Part shown: positions 52,355 through 61,485 of the stretch, one piece after another | Layout: each line of letters starts with the position of its first letter | Position numbering within the stretch: the stretch's first letter is position 1 | Source: Nostocoides sp. Soil756 | GTDB lineage: Bacteria; Actinomycetota; Actinomycetes; Actinomycetales; Dermatophilaceae | DNA length: 64,000 nt | Reading direction: 5' to 3' | Assembly (NCBI RefSeq): GCF_001428065.1 | Contig: NZ_LMSE01000003.1 | Span: 29,632 to 93,631 of the forward strand | Program-made: the position numbers and the translations under genes | Notes under the pieces: generated by a model | What the model was told of the DNA's origin: nothing | What the model saw: the letters and a program-made list of their open reading frames with translations, nothing else | Database searches by the model: none

Positions 52355-54100
52355 ATGGCGGTCGAAGCCGGAGAGGACGCTGCCCCGTCCCCTGTCCTTC
52401 GCGGTGCGCTGACCGACACGTGGACCTCGCTGCGCTCGGTCTTCGGCAACCCGTCCCTCCGGCGGATCGAGCTCGCCCTCGCGGGCTCGATGGTCGGCGA
52501 CTGGGCCTACGCGACCGCGGTCGTCGTCTGGGCCTACGGAGTGGGCGGCGCCCGGCTCGTGGGCATCTGGGGCGCGATCCGCCTGCTCCTGATGGCGTTC
52601 GCCTCCCCGCTGGGCTCGATGCTGGCCGACCGGCTGCCGCGCAAACGGGTCCTGGTCACCAGTGACGTCCTGCGCGCCATCCTCGCGGTGCTCGCGACCC
52701 TGGGCCTCCTCGCCGATGCGCCGGCCGCCGTCGTCCTGGTGCTGGCGACCCTGCTCTCCGTCGTCGGGTGCGTGTTCCGCCCGGCGCAGATGGCCTGGAT
52801 GCCGTCCCTCACCCGCCGTCCGGAGGAGCTCACCGCGGCCAACGGCGCCTCCAGCACCATCGAGAGCCTCGCGTTCTTCCTCGGGCCCGCGCTGGGTGCG
52901 CTGCTCGTCTCCACCACGAGCGTGGAGGTCGTCTTCCTCCTCAACGCCGCGACCTTCCTGCTGTCGGCGGCGCTCGTCGGCGGCATCCGCCCCATCGCCG
53001 GGCCGACCCCGGGCGACGCACCGGCTGCGGGTGCGGACACGGACGCCGGCGCCGACGCCCCCAGCGACGCGCCCACCGACGCCCCCACCGACGAGCCGGG
53101 GATGCTCGCCCAGATGGCCGGCGGGTTCACGCACATCGGGCATGACCGCGACCTGCTGATGGTGGCGATCCTGGTCTGCACCCAGACGATCGTCGCCGGG
53201 GCGACCATCGTGTTCGGGGTGGTCTTCGCCGTCGAGATCCTGAAGCTGGGGCCCCAGGGGGTCGGCGTCATCGACTCGGTCTTCGGGGTGGGCGCGATCG
53301 TCGGCGGCTTCTACGCGATCGCCCGCTCGGCCCGCAACCGCGTGGCCGGAGACCTCGCCGTCGGCACGGTGCTGTGGTCGCTGCCGCTCCTGCTCGTCGT
53401 CATCCACCCGTCGCCCGTGACCGTTTTCGCCTCGGCCGTGCTTCTCGGGTTCGGGAACCCCATGGTCGACGTGAACTTCGCGACCATCGTGCAGCGCCTC
53501 ACCCCGGATGCCGTGCTCGGTCGGGTGTTCGGCGCCTACGAAGGGGTGCTGATCGGGACGATGGCGTTGGGGTCGGCCGTGATGCCGTTCCTCATCAGCG
53601 GCCTCGGGCTGCGCTGGGCGCTGGCCATCCTGGCCGTCGTCGTGGGGGTGCCGGCGCTGGCCTTCCTGCCCCGGTGTCGCCGTCTGGATGCCTCGATGCG
53701 CGCGCCCGAGGGAACCGCCCTCCTGCGGAGCATCACCATCTTCAGCCCCCTGGCGCCGGCCACGATCGAGTCGCTGGCCCGGGCGCTCACGACCGAGACC
53801 GCACCGGCCGGGACCGCGGTGGTGCGCGAAGGCGAGGTGTCCGACCGGTTCCTCGTGATCTCCAGCGGCCGTGTCGAGGTCACCGTGGCGGGCGAGCACA
53901 TCCGCTTCGAGGGCCCCGGCGAGTTCTTCGGCGAGATCGGGCTGCTGCGCGACGTCCCGCGCACGGCCACCGTCACCGCCGTGGAGGACACCGTGCTGTA
54001 CAGCCTGGCGCGCGAGGACTTCCTGGACGCGGTGCGCGGCGTCGACGAGTCGCGGGCGGCCGCCGACGACGTGGTCATGCGCCGGCTCCGACGGGCCTGA
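52355..54100 (+). CDS. MFS transporter fused to cyclic-nucleotide-binding domain
   Basis: A 581-residue protein. Residues about 20-445 form an MFS-like 12-helix unit of the MFS_3/enterobactin-exporter type (LADRLPRKRVLVTSDVLRAI, NGASSTIESLAFFLGPALGA), with an Asp/Ala/Pro-rich cytoplasmic loop at 222-250. From about residue 455 follows a Crp-type cyclic-nucleotide-binding domain whose phosphate-binding cassette FFGEIGLLRDVPRTATV keeps the Glu and Arg needed for cAMP or cGMP. So transport may be gated by a nucleotide. The ATG at 52355 follows GGGGAG. Confidence 0.85.
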   Translation: MAVEAGEDAAPSPVLRGALTDTWTSLRSVFGNPSLRRIELALAGSMVGDWAYATAVVVWAYGVGGARLVGIWGAIRLLLMAFASPLGSMLADRLPRKRVLVTSDVLRAILAVLATLGLLADAPAAVVLVLATLLSVVGCVFRPAQMAWMPSLTRRPEELTAANGASSTIESLAFFLGPALGALLVSTTSVEVVFLLNAATFLLSAALVGGIRPIAGPTPGDAPAAGADTDAGADAPSDAPTDAPTDEPGMLAQMAGGFTHIGHDRDLLMVAILVCTQTIVAGATIVFGVVFAVEILKLGPQGVGVIDSVFGVGAIVGGFYAIARSARNRVAGDLAVGTVLWSLPLLLVVIHPSPVTVFASAVLLGFGNPMVDVNFATIVQRLTPDAVLGRVFGAYEGVLIGTMALGSAVMPFLISGLGLRWALAILAVVVGVPALAFLPRCRRLDASMRAPEGTALLRSITIFSPLAPATIESLARALTTETAPAGTAVVREGEVSDRFLVISSGRVEVTVAGEHIRFEGPGEFFGEIGLLRDVPRTATVTAVEDTVLYSLAREDFLDAVRGVDESRAAADDVVMRRLRRA

Positions 54101-54141
54101 GGCGCGCCGGGACCCTGCCTCGCCTGCCGCACGGACGGCGA

Positions 54142-54172
54142 CGGCCGCCGCCCGTGCTGGGGGCGGCGGCCG
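54142..54172. terminator. Bidirectional hairpin between MFS and aldo/keto reductase genes
   Basis: CGGCCGCCGCCC pairs with GGGCGGCGGCCG, a perfect 12-bp stem with a 7-base loop, in the 101-base gap of two convergent genes. Confidence 0.75.
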
Positions 54173-54201
54173 CGGCCGTCGGTGACGCTGCGTCTCGCCC
54201 G

Positions 54202-55212
54202 TCAGGCGACGCGGGTCTGCGGTGCGTTCTCCGCCGTCTTGCGCGGGTCGCGCACCACGACGTCGCCGAGGGCCTCGTCGATGGCCGCCAGGGCCGAAGC
54301 CTCGAGCTTCACACCGGCCGCCTTGACGTTGCTCTCGACCTGCTCGGGGCGCGAGGCGCCGACGAGCGCGGCCGCCACGTTGTCGTTCTGGAGCACCCAC
54401 GCGATGGCGAGCTGCGCCATCGTGAGGCCCGCCTCGTCGGCGATGGGCTGCAACTTCTGCACGCGGGTGAGCAGCTCGTCATCCATGAAGCGCTTGATCA
54501 TGTTGGCGCCGCCCTTGTCGTCGGTGGCGCGCGAGCCCTCGGGCGGGGCCTGGCCCGGCTTGTACTTGCCGGTGAGGATGCCCTGGGCGATCGGACTCCA
54601 CACGATCTGGCTGATGCCGAGCTCCTCGCACGCCGGGACGACCTCGCCCTCGATGACGCGCCACAGCATCGAGTACTGCGGCTGGCTCGAGATGAGCTGG
54701 ATACCGAGGTCCTTGGCCAGGGCGTGCCCAGCGCGGATCTGGTCGGCGGTCCACTCGCTGACGCCGATGTAGAGCGCCTTGCCCTGCCGGACGATATCGG
54801 CGAACGCCTGCATCGTCTCCTCGAGCGGGGTCTCGGTGTCGTAGCGGTGCGCCTGGTAGAGGTCGACGTAGTCGGTCTGGAGGCGGGTGAGCGAGCCGTT
54901 GATCGACTCCATGATGTGCTTGCGCGACAGGCCGGTGTCGTTCTTGCCGCCCGGCCCGGTGGGCCAGTAGACCTTCGTGAAGATCTCGAGGCTCTCGCGC
55001 CGCTCGCCCTTGAGGGCCTCGCCGAGGACGGTCTCGGCCTTGGTGTTGGCGTAGACGTCGGCGGTGTCGAAGGTGCTGATGCCGCAGTCGAGGGCGGCAC
55101 GTACGCACGCGGTGGCGGCGTCGTTCTCGACCTGCGAGCCGTGGGTCAGCCAGTTGCCGTAGGTGATCTCGGAGATCTTGAGTCCGCTGTTGCCGAGGTA
55201 TCGGAATTCCAT
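54202..55212 (-). CDS. Aldo/keto reductase, KCNAB (potassium channel beta)-like
   Basis: A 336-residue aldo/keto reductase. Start MEFRYLGNSGLKISEITYGN, tetrad residues in TFDTADVYANTKAE (Asp, Tyr), IFTKVYWPTG (Lys) and LYQAHRYDTETP (His), and the NADPH-binding end LVGASRPEQVESNVKA. The SRKHIMESINGSLTRLQTDY stretch places it with KCNAB-like reductases. The natural substrate is unknown. The ATG at 55212 has only a weak Shine-Dalgarno. Confidence 0.9.
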   Translation of the reverse strand: MEFRYLGNSGLKISEITYGNWLTHGSQVENDAATACVRAALDCGISTFDTADVYANTKAETVLGEALKGERRESLEIFTKVYWPTGPGGKNDTGLSRKHIMESINGSLTRLQTDYVDLYQAHRYDTETPLEETMQAFADIVRQGKALYIGVSEWTADQIRAGHALAKDLGIQLISSQPQYSMLWRVIEGEVVPACEELGISQIVWSPIAQGILTGKYKPGQAPPEGSRATDDKGGANMIKRFMDDELLTRVQKLQPIADEAGLTMAQLAIAWVLQNDNVAAALVGASRPEQVESNVKAAGVKLEASALAAIDEALGDVVVRDPRKTAENAPQTRVA

Positions 55213-55301
55213 CTCTGCACCGTATGCCCCGCCACCGACGGCGACGGCGGCCGGGTCGTCGTGGACCCGCCCGCCGTCGAGGCGCCGCTCTGGGCGAGCT
55301 C

Positions 55302-56408
55302 TCAGGCCAGAGCCGGCTCGAGCATCCGGTGGGAGTCGTCGACTCCGGTGCGGCACAACCGGGCCAGGAGGGTGGCGAGCTCGGGGACGTCGTCGAGCGG
55401 GATCTTGCGCAGCGCGACCTCGGGGTGCGAGATGTCCCAGCGCAGCGCTTCGCCGTAGTGGGTCAGGAGGGCCTCGGCGCCCACCCCGAGGTCGGCGACG
55501 GCGAGGTCCCGGCGCGAGAGCTCGACCACCCCGATGGCCGAGACGTCGTCGACGGCGCCACGGTGCTCGGCGCGCAGCACGACGACCCGGATGTGGGCCA
55601 GGCCGGGCGCCGCCGCGAACGCGCAACGCACGGCGGCGAGGACGGCGCTCGCCACCACCTGGCGCTGCAGCCGAGCGCGGTGCGCCTTGGACGCCGGGCG
55701 CACCGACAGGGTGCCCTGCGGGGAGAGCGTGACGGCCTCGGTGGGAAGCAGGTGCTCCTCGGGGGCCAGGACGGCCAGTCCGAGGTAGCTGCCGTGCACC
55801 GTCATCGGCGCTGCCGCCAGACCGGCCTCGGCGAAGGCCCGCACCAGCTGGTCGGTGACGACGGTCTGGTGGCCCGAGCGCAACGCCTCCCACCAGGTGT
55901 CGAGGCGGCGCTGCTCGAGCTCGAGGGCCTCGGCGGCGGTCGCGGCGGTCGCGGCGGTCCCGGCGTCGAGCTCGGAGACGCCCGGCTCGGTGGCCGCGAG
56001 CCCGACCTCGCGGCGCCTCACGATCCCGAACCAGCGCGCCGAGGCCCGGGAGGCGCCGGAGGCCCGACGCCGCGCGCCCCGGACTGCGACCGGAGGGGCG
56101 AGCGATGCGACGGGCCGGGTCGCCGGCTCGTACGGCATCCGGTGCAGGGAGGTGAGGCGGTGCTCCTGCTCGATGATGCGCTGGGCCCGCTCGGCAACGG
56201 CGGCGGGAACACGGTGGGCCGCTGCCCCGGTGAGGCGCCGGGGAGCGGAGAGCCCCGTGCTGCCGGCGCCGGCCGGCGAGAACCGCTGTCGTGCTGTCGA
56301 GCGGCCGTCCAGGAGAAGGCCCGGCCAGCTCACACCGAACGTCATCTGCAGACCGGGTGCCGGCACCCGGAAGCTGGTCGCAGAGACCAGACCGACCGTC
56401 TCGTTCAC
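55302..56408 (-). CDS. Protein of unknown function
   Basis: A 368-residue protein I do not recognise. From the GTG at 56408, with AGGAG eight bases upstream, it has a Gly/Pro-rich N-terminus, an Ala/Arg-rich helical middle including a short Ala-Thr repeat from 9-bp DNA repeats (55931-55960), and a folded-looking C-terminal 180 residues (QTVVTDQLVRAFAEAGLAA ... IRVVVLRAEHRGAVDDVSAI). No signal peptide or membrane helix. It is divergent from the gene at 56792 and may be controlled by the direct repeat at 56509. Confidence 0.65.
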   Translation of the reverse strand: MNETVGLVSATSFRVPAPGLQMTFGVSWPGLLLDGRSTARQRFSPAGAGSTGLSAPRRLTGAAAHRVPAAVAERAQRIIEQEHRLTSLHRMPYEPATRPVASLAPPVAVRGARRRASGASRASARWFGIVRRREVGLAATEPGVSELDAGTAATAATAAEALELEQRRLDTWWEALRSGHQTVVTDQLVRAFAEAGLAAAPMTVHGSYLGLAVLAPEEHLLPTEAVTLSPQGTLSVRPASKAHRARLQRQVVASAVLAAVRCAFAAAPGLAHIRVVVLRAEHRGAVDDVSAIGVVELSRRDLAVADLGVGAEALLTHYGEALRWDISHPEVALRKIPLDDVPELATLLARLCRTGVDDSHRMLEPALA

Positions 56409-56508
56409 GGGTCCTACTCCTCTCTCGATCCCTGCGCCGCAGACTCTAAACACGGCGATCCCTCTTTGCCTGGCGTTTGCGTCGTGCAGACCTCACCGAG
56501 ACGAAATC

Positions 56509-56526
56509 TTTACTCTCCCTTTACTC
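56509..56526 (+). promoter_or_regulatory. Direct repeat TTTACTC-N4-TTTACTC
   Basis: Two perfect 7-mers with a 4-base gap give an 11-bp period, the layout bound by OmpR/PhoB-type response regulators. It lies in the 383-base gap 56409-56791 shared by two divergent genes, 101 bases upstream of the minus-strand GTG. Confidence 0.45.
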
Positions 56527-56703
56527 GGACTCCTGACCTGGGGGTTCGCCGAGGGACGACCTCGCCCCGCCTCCCCCTCGTCGTGGTGCCTGCACCACCC
56601 CACCACCGGCCGCCTGCGTCGACCCCGGACGGGCCCGCGCGGGGTCGACGCGGCGGCCCGTCCGCAGACCCCCTCGATGCAGGGACGAAGGTCCCGGGCG
56701 GGG

Positions 56704-56720
56704 TACTACGGGCAGTAGTA
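56704..56720 (+). promoter_or_regulatory. Inverted repeat TACTAC-N5-GTAGTA
   Basis: A 6-bp perfect inverted repeat with A/T-rich sequence (GTAGTAATTTCC) right after it, 72 bases before the ATG at 56792. It could be an operator over a promoter. The rest of the 383-base gap shows nothing further. Confidence 0.45.
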
Positions 56721-56791
56721 ATTTCCTGAATACCGAAGCAAGCCCGATCGCCCGTCGCACTGAGGGGCCTCCCGAAGGACACAAGAACACC

Positions 56792-57379
56792 ATGCGCAGC
56801 TCATTCGACAAGCTCATCTCCTGGACCGGTGTCGCCGTCGCCAGCGTCCTCCTCGTCGCCGGTGGCCTGCTCGTCTGGGCCTCCTCGTTCGCGACCAGCA
56901 ACGTCCACGACCAGCTCGCGGCGCAGCAGATCACGATGCCTCCGGCCGCCGCGCTCACCACGCCGACGATGAAGTCGCAGCTCACCCAGTACGCCGGCCA
57001 GCCGCTCACCACCGGCGCCCAGGCCAAGGCCTACGCCGACTACTTCATCCAGGCCCACATGGACGAGGCCTCGCAGGGCAAGACCTACTCGCAGGTCTCC
57101 AGCGAGTACCTCGCCGCCGTCAAGACCGCCCCCACGGCGCAGGCGACGACCGACCTCGGGCAGCTGCGGCAGACGCTCTTCATGGGCACCACGCTGCGCG
57201 GCATGCTGCTCAACGCCTACGCGTTCGCCACCCTCGGCAGCATCGCGATGTGGGCCGCGATCGCGGCCTTCATCGGCTCGGCGCTGATGTTCATCCTCGG
57301 GGCGCTCGGGCTGCGTCACGCCCAGGAGGCCGAAGGCGTGCGGGCGCCGGCCATCGAGTCCATCCCCGTCGCGCTCTGA
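56792..57379 (+). CDS. Actinobacterial membrane protein often mislabelled LigA, unknown function
   Basis: A 195-residue protein with an N-terminal membrane helix (residues 10-33), an exported helical domain and two C-terminal helices (about 137-180). The sequence FATSNVHDQLAAQQITMPPA, QYAGQPLTTGAQAKAYADYF and AYAFATLGSIAMWA is that of a widespread actinobacterial family that databases have often called aromatic ring-opening dioxygenase LigA; there is no dioxygenase motif, so that name should not be used. Followed by two terminator-like hairpins. Confidence 0.82.
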   Translation: MRSSFDKLISWTGVAVASVLLVAGGLLVWASSFATSNVHDQLAAQQITMPPAAALTTPTMKSQLTQYAGQPLTTGAQAKAYADYFIQAHMDEASQGKTYSQVSSEYLAAVKTAPTAQATTDLGQLRQTLFMGTTLRGMLLNAYAFATLGSIAMWAAIAAFIGSALMFILGALGLRHAQEAEGVRAPAIESIPVAL

Positions 57380-57382
57380 CCC

Positions 57383-57444
57383 GGCGACCTCTCCCTGTCG
57401 AGGTCGCCCCCGAGGTGGGCCCCGGTCGCTGCAGCGGCCGGGGC
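57383..57444 (+). terminator. Two consecutive hairpins
   Basis: GGCGACCTC/GAGGTCGCC (57383-57408) and GCCCCGG/CCGGGGC (57419-57444, followed by TCCTT) lie just past the stop of the gene at 56792. Confidence 0.7.
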
Positions 57445-57607
57445 TCCTTGGTGTCCTGGGGCCCACGTGGACCCGCGATCCCGGGCGGTGGGGCACTACG
57501 GGGCCGCCCGGCGCCTGGCCGTCCGGCGTCGCCGTGCGGCCCGTGCCATCGGATGCTGCGGACGACTCGCCACCGTCGATCGATGCGCCGGCGCCGGAAG
57601 TGGTTGC

Positions 57608-59410
57608 ATGGTCGCCGTGACACCGCGAAGCAGCCGCCGCAAGGGCACCCCGAACCGTTCGGCCACCCGAGGGCGTGCCCGCCCGCTGCGCGCGGTCGCC
57701 GCGCCCGACCCGGCGACCTCGAGCCTGATGGGGACGCTGCGGTCGGCCATCCGCTCCGACGACCCCACGGCGTTGGTCACGCTCGTGTCGTCGATGCTGT
57801 CGGTGACCGATGCCTGGGCGGCCGACGAGGAGCTCGACGCCGCCGAAGCGGTGCCGCTGGACCAGCTCCTCGACTCGCTGGTCGGCACCAGCTACGCGGA
57901 GACGACGGTCGCTCTGCATGCCGCGGCCGCCATGCTGCCGGACGACCTCGACGCCGCGCGGGTGCGCCGGGCGATCGGGAGCCGCCGCCATCCGGTCCCG
58001 CCCGCGGTCACCGGGTTGCGCGAGCTGAGCGTGCACGCGGCGGCCAAGCTCGGCGACGAGCTCGCGGACGGCGACAACGTCATCCTCGGGCTGGAGTGGC
58101 CGGGCATCGGGGGCGTCACCGCGGTGGTGTACGTCGACGAGGCGTTCGGCACCAGGGTCAAGGACGTGTTCCTGGTGCCGGAGCCGTTCGGCGTGGTGTG
58201 TGAGCGCTACCGCGAGCTGCTGAGCGAGTCCGGCCGCACGCCGGGCGAGCTCACCGAGATCCCGGTCGCCGACGCGCGGGCGAGCATCGAGGCGGCGATC
58301 GCGGCTGCGGATGCGGCCGGGCCGTCCGCGGTGCCGGCCGACTGGACCGGCCCGGACGGTGACCCGGTCGGCTGGCCGGGCGCACGGCCCTTCGTCGAGC
58401 TGGTGCTGCGCCGGATGCCGGCGGGTGGGCGCTCGGTCCTGACCTCGGGGCAGCTGGGCCCGACGTCGACGGCCGATGCGATCGCCGAGTTCCTGGCCTC
58501 GCCGTTCGCGGCGGCGGTGGAGGGCGAGGCGGGTGTCGCCGCGGCGGTGCTCATCGCCGAGGACGCGGCGGCCGGGGCCGGGCATCCGCTGCGGTGGTCA
58601 CCGGTGCAGGTCGAGCTGGCACTCACCCAGCGGTTGCCGTGGGCCGACGGCGCCGGTGACGAGGCGCTGGCCGCGGTCGCCGATGTCCTGCCCGCGTTCG
58701 CCCGGTTCGCGCACGCCCAGCTCGGTGCCCCGGCGGAGGCGACCGCCGAGACCCTGGCCGCGGTCCAGGAGTGGCTTCCCGTGTTCACGACGCTGCGGCG
58801 CGCCCCGGCCGTCGCCCGGTGGCGCGAGATCGGCGGCTTGGTCGACGCCTTCGAGCGAGGCGATACGGGCCCGCTCCTGGTGCACTCGCTCGCCGACGAG
58901 GTGGGTGGACCAGCGGCGCTCGACGCACTGGATGCCGAGCCGTTGCCGTCGGAGCCGCCCGCCCTCGACACCGTGCCTCCTGACGTGCGCGAGTCGGTGG
59001 CGGCCATTGCCGAGGCGATCGAGGTGTGGCTGAGGGAGTCTCCTCGGGTCAGCCACCTCGGCGCGCTGCGCGAGGAATGGCGAACCGCGGCTCACCGGTT
59101 GCTCGTCGGGGCGGCGGTCAAGGACCCGGGATGGCTGCGGCGGCGTGCGTCGGTGCGGGGCCGGGCGTGCGGGGTGCTGTGGGCGACCGGCGTCGCCAAC
59201 CGGCTGGTCGGGCCGTCGGGGGCGGTCCTGGTCAAGGACCTCGCAGCCGACTTCGGGGTGTCGGGGCCGCCGTCGGCCAAGGCCGAGGCCGTGGTGCGGG
59301 CATGGCACGACGGTCGGTGGGTGGGGGGCGACGCGCTCGGTGATGCTCGCCTGTTGGTGTCGACGCGACGCGCCGCCCTCATCCGGCAGCGGGACCGCTA
59401 CCGGTCCTGA
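57608..59410 (+). CDS. Large protein of unknown function with DUF6398-like end
   Basis: A 600-residue cytoplasmic protein. After a basic N-terminal tail (residues 1-35) it is mostly helical and acidic. Near the C-terminus GVLWATGVANRLVGPSG followed by LVKDLAADFGVSGPPSAKAE looks like the small helix-turn-helix-type domain called DUF6398 that occurs with plasmid pRiA4b ORF-3-like proteins; this is from memory and moderate. No enzymatic motif is seen. The ATG at 57608 follows GGAAG by seven bases. Confidence 0.7.
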   Translation: MVAVTPRSSRRKGTPNRSATRGRARPLRAVAAPDPATSSLMGTLRSAIRSDDPTALVTLVSSMLSVTDAWAADEELDAAEAVPLDQLLDSLVGTSYAETTVALHAAAAMLPDDLDAARVRRAIGSRRHPVPPAVTGLRELSVHAAAKLGDELADGDNVILGLEWPGIGGVTAVVYVDEAFGTRVKDVFLVPEPFGVVCERYRELLSESGRTPGELTEIPVADARASIEAAIAAADAAGPSAVPADWTGPDGDPVGWPGARPFVELVLRRMPAGGRSVLTSGQLGPTSTADAIAEFLASPFAAAVEGEAGVAAAVLIAEDAAAGAGHPLRWSPVQVELALTQRLPWADGAGDEALAAVADVLPAFARFAHAQLGAPAEATAETLAAVQEWLPVFTTLRRAPAVARWREIGGLVDAFERGDTGPLLVHSLADEVGGPAALDALDAEPLPSEPPALDTVPPDVRESVAAIAEAIEVWLRESPRVSHLGALREEWRTAAHRLLVGAAVKDPGWLRRRASVRGRACGVLWATGVANRLVGPSGAVLVKDLAADFGVSGPPSAKAEAVVRAWHDGRWVGGDALGDARLLVSTRRAALIRQRDRYRS

Positions 59411-59677
59411 CCCGTGGGTGGCGGGAGCATCCGGCGGCGACACCGAGCCGGTACCCGGGCGCCTCGGCCCCGACGGGTAGTCATCGGGCTGGTCCCTCCT
59501 GAAGGGGGCGGTCTTCGCGGCCCGAACCGGACGGACGGGCTGCATCGAGCACCAGGCCGCAGCCCGCCGGCTTAGCCCTGACAGCCAAGCTCAGACCACC
59601 AGGGTCAACCCCATGCCGGGGCCGACCCAGGTGCGCGGCCAGCGGCCCGACGGACGCCCCCGTGCCCGCGGCGCGGG

Positions 59678-61228
59678 TCAGGCGGATCGGTCGAGGAGCC
59701 GAGCGCCGGTAGCCGGCGGTGAACCCGTGGGCTCCTCGTCGTCGGGCCAGGGGTCGTCGGACGTCATCCAGCTCAGCTCGGACTCGGCCCAGGCCCTCTC
59801 GGCCGGGTCGTCGACCCGCAGACTGTCGAGCAGGAGCCGCAGCCGCTCGGGAGTGAGCGGGGGCGGGTCGTGCACGGCCCGTTCGGCGCGGAGCTTCTCG
59901 AGGTGGCGGTCGTAGCTGCCGGGTTCGAGGTCCCACACGACGTAGCGCCCCAGATGGTCGGGCCGAGCGCTCACCGTGGCGATGAGCCGCTTCGAGTGGA
60001 CGTACGTGTGGTGGCGATCGCAGACGAGGCCGGCGTTGTCGACGTCGGACGCGCCGCCGTCGGCCCAGTGCACGATGTGGTGCGCCTTCGTCCAGGCCGC
60101 GGGGGCGGTGCATCCGGGGAAGGTGCAGCCCCGGTCGCGCCGGCGCAGAAGGCGCCGCTGGGCGCGGGTGAAGAGCCGGACGACTCGGCCGAGGTCGAGC
60201 TCCTCCCCCGCGGTCCCCAGGACATGCGGGATGAGGTCGGCCTCGCACGAGATGCGCCGGAGCACCTGGGGAGACAGGACCGTGGCGGTGGCGCTGGAGC
60301 TGAGCACCTCACCGCATCCGGTGACCGACACCAGGTCGGTGAGCGCGATGGTCACGTGGACGGCCGACGATGCGGCGGCGGCGCCATCGGTCCCCTTGCC
60401 CTCGGCGTCGAGCGCCGACGACCGGCGACACACCTCGGTGAGCGCTTCGACCCGCCGCTGCCCGGCCGGGCGGAGGTCTCGCTGGCCCGTCTCGTCGCCG
60501 GGGGCCGGCGCGCTCAGCGGGCCGATCGCGGCCTCGAGGGCGGTGGCCTGCTCGGGCGTCATCAACAGCTGGTACTCGGTGAGGTCACCGGACTCGACGA
60601 GGGGCATGGAGAGGCGGGCGCTGCCGGCCAGCCGCTCCTGGAGGTCGTCGAGCTCGCCCGGGAGGCCGTACTCGGCGAGCAGCCGCGGCCGCAGACGCCG
60701 CATCACCGTCGGGCCCCACTGGACGCCGAGGTCGATGAGGGCGCGGACCACCGTGGGCAGCGCCTCGTCACGCAGGTGCGGGGCCAAGCGCTCGACCTCG
60801 CGCAGCACCGCGGTCGCGAGGGCGGGCGACACGGAGCCGTCGGCGACCCCGCCCGCAACCAGGCCGAGTGGCGAGTCGGGCTCGGGCGCAGGGCGGTCGG
60901 GCTGCCACCCCGCGCCCCCACCGGTGACGGCCATCGCGACCGCGGCCACCTGACCGGCCCCGCCCTGCCGTAGGGACGGCGCGTGGTCGCGCACCCAGGT
61001 GTGGGCGTTGGTGCCGGCGGCGGCGACCTCGCCGCGGTTCAGGGCCTCCGCGGTGATGGCCACCCGTGCTGCCGCCGACTGCGCGGCGACGTCGTCGACG
61101 ATCGTGAGCAGCTCGGCCAGCTCGTCGCCGGAGGCCTGGTGCAGCACGTCAGCCATCCCCGCCAGCGCACCGCGAGCAGCCACCAGCGAGGAGCGACGCT
61201 CCTCGAGACTGACGGCCGGCTGGTCCAT
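59678..61228 (-). CDS. DUF222 and HNH endonuclease domain protein
   Basis: A 516-residue protein of the very common actinobacterial DUF222/13E12-repeat family. DUF222 fills residues about 30-330. The HNH nuclease fold follows: CTFPGCTAPAAWTKAHHIVH and GGASDVDNAGLVCDRHHTYV, with the metal and catalytic His residues present. These proteins occur in many copies per genome; their target is not known and mobility has been proposed. The ATG at 61228 lies after a gap containing TCTCCACAGG. Confidence 0.92.
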   Translation of the reverse strand: MDQPAVSLEERRSSLVAARGALAGMADVLHQASGDELAELLTIVDDVAAQSAAARVAITAEALNRGEVAAAGTNAHTWVRDHAPSLRQGGAGQVAAVAMAVTGGGAGWQPDRPAPEPDSPLGLVAGGVADGSVSPALATAVLREVERLAPHLRDEALPTVVRALIDLGVQWGPTVMRRLRPRLLAEYGLPGELDDLQERLAGSARLSMPLVESGDLTEYQLLMTPEQATALEAAIGPLSAPAPGDETGQRDLRPAGQRRVEALTEVCRRSSALDAEGKGTDGAAAASSAVHVTIALTDLVSVTGCGEVLSSSATATVLSPQVLRRISCEADLIPHVLGTAGEELDLGRVVRLFTRAQRRLLRRRDRGCTFPGCTAPAAWTKAHHIVHWADGGASDVDNAGLVCDRHHTYVHSKRLIATVSARPDHLGRYVVWDLEPGSYDRHLEKLRAERAVHDPPPLTPERLRLLLDSLRVDDPAERAWAESELSWMTSDDPWPDDEEPTGSPPATGARLLDRSA

Positions 61229-61485
61229 AGGAAGACACTAGGACCAGCCACCGACAGCCCGTCTGACCAGGGCTTTCATCGGCCACGCGGCCGCTCGGAC
61301 GGCTCCCGTCCCGGACCGAGCCGGGGCACCCACGGCCGTCCCCTCCGGACCGGGATGCTGCGTCGGCCGTCGACGCCACGGTCAGCGGCCACGGGGCGTT
61401 CTCCACAGGACGCCGCGGCATCGGATGCGCGACCCCACCCCGGCGGCGAGAGTCGTCCTCGACCACGCACCCCGGAGAGGACGTC

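Noticed and set aside
52190-54400. A 736-codon minus-strand frame over the MFS-cNMP gene
   Set aside because: Its translation is Arg/Gly/His-rich shadow sequence; the plus-strand frame has transporter helices and an intact nucleotide-binding cassette.
56792-57379. Annotation as aromatic ring-opening dioxygenase LigA
   Set aside because: The protein is a three-helix membrane protein without a metal site. The name is a known propagated error in this family.
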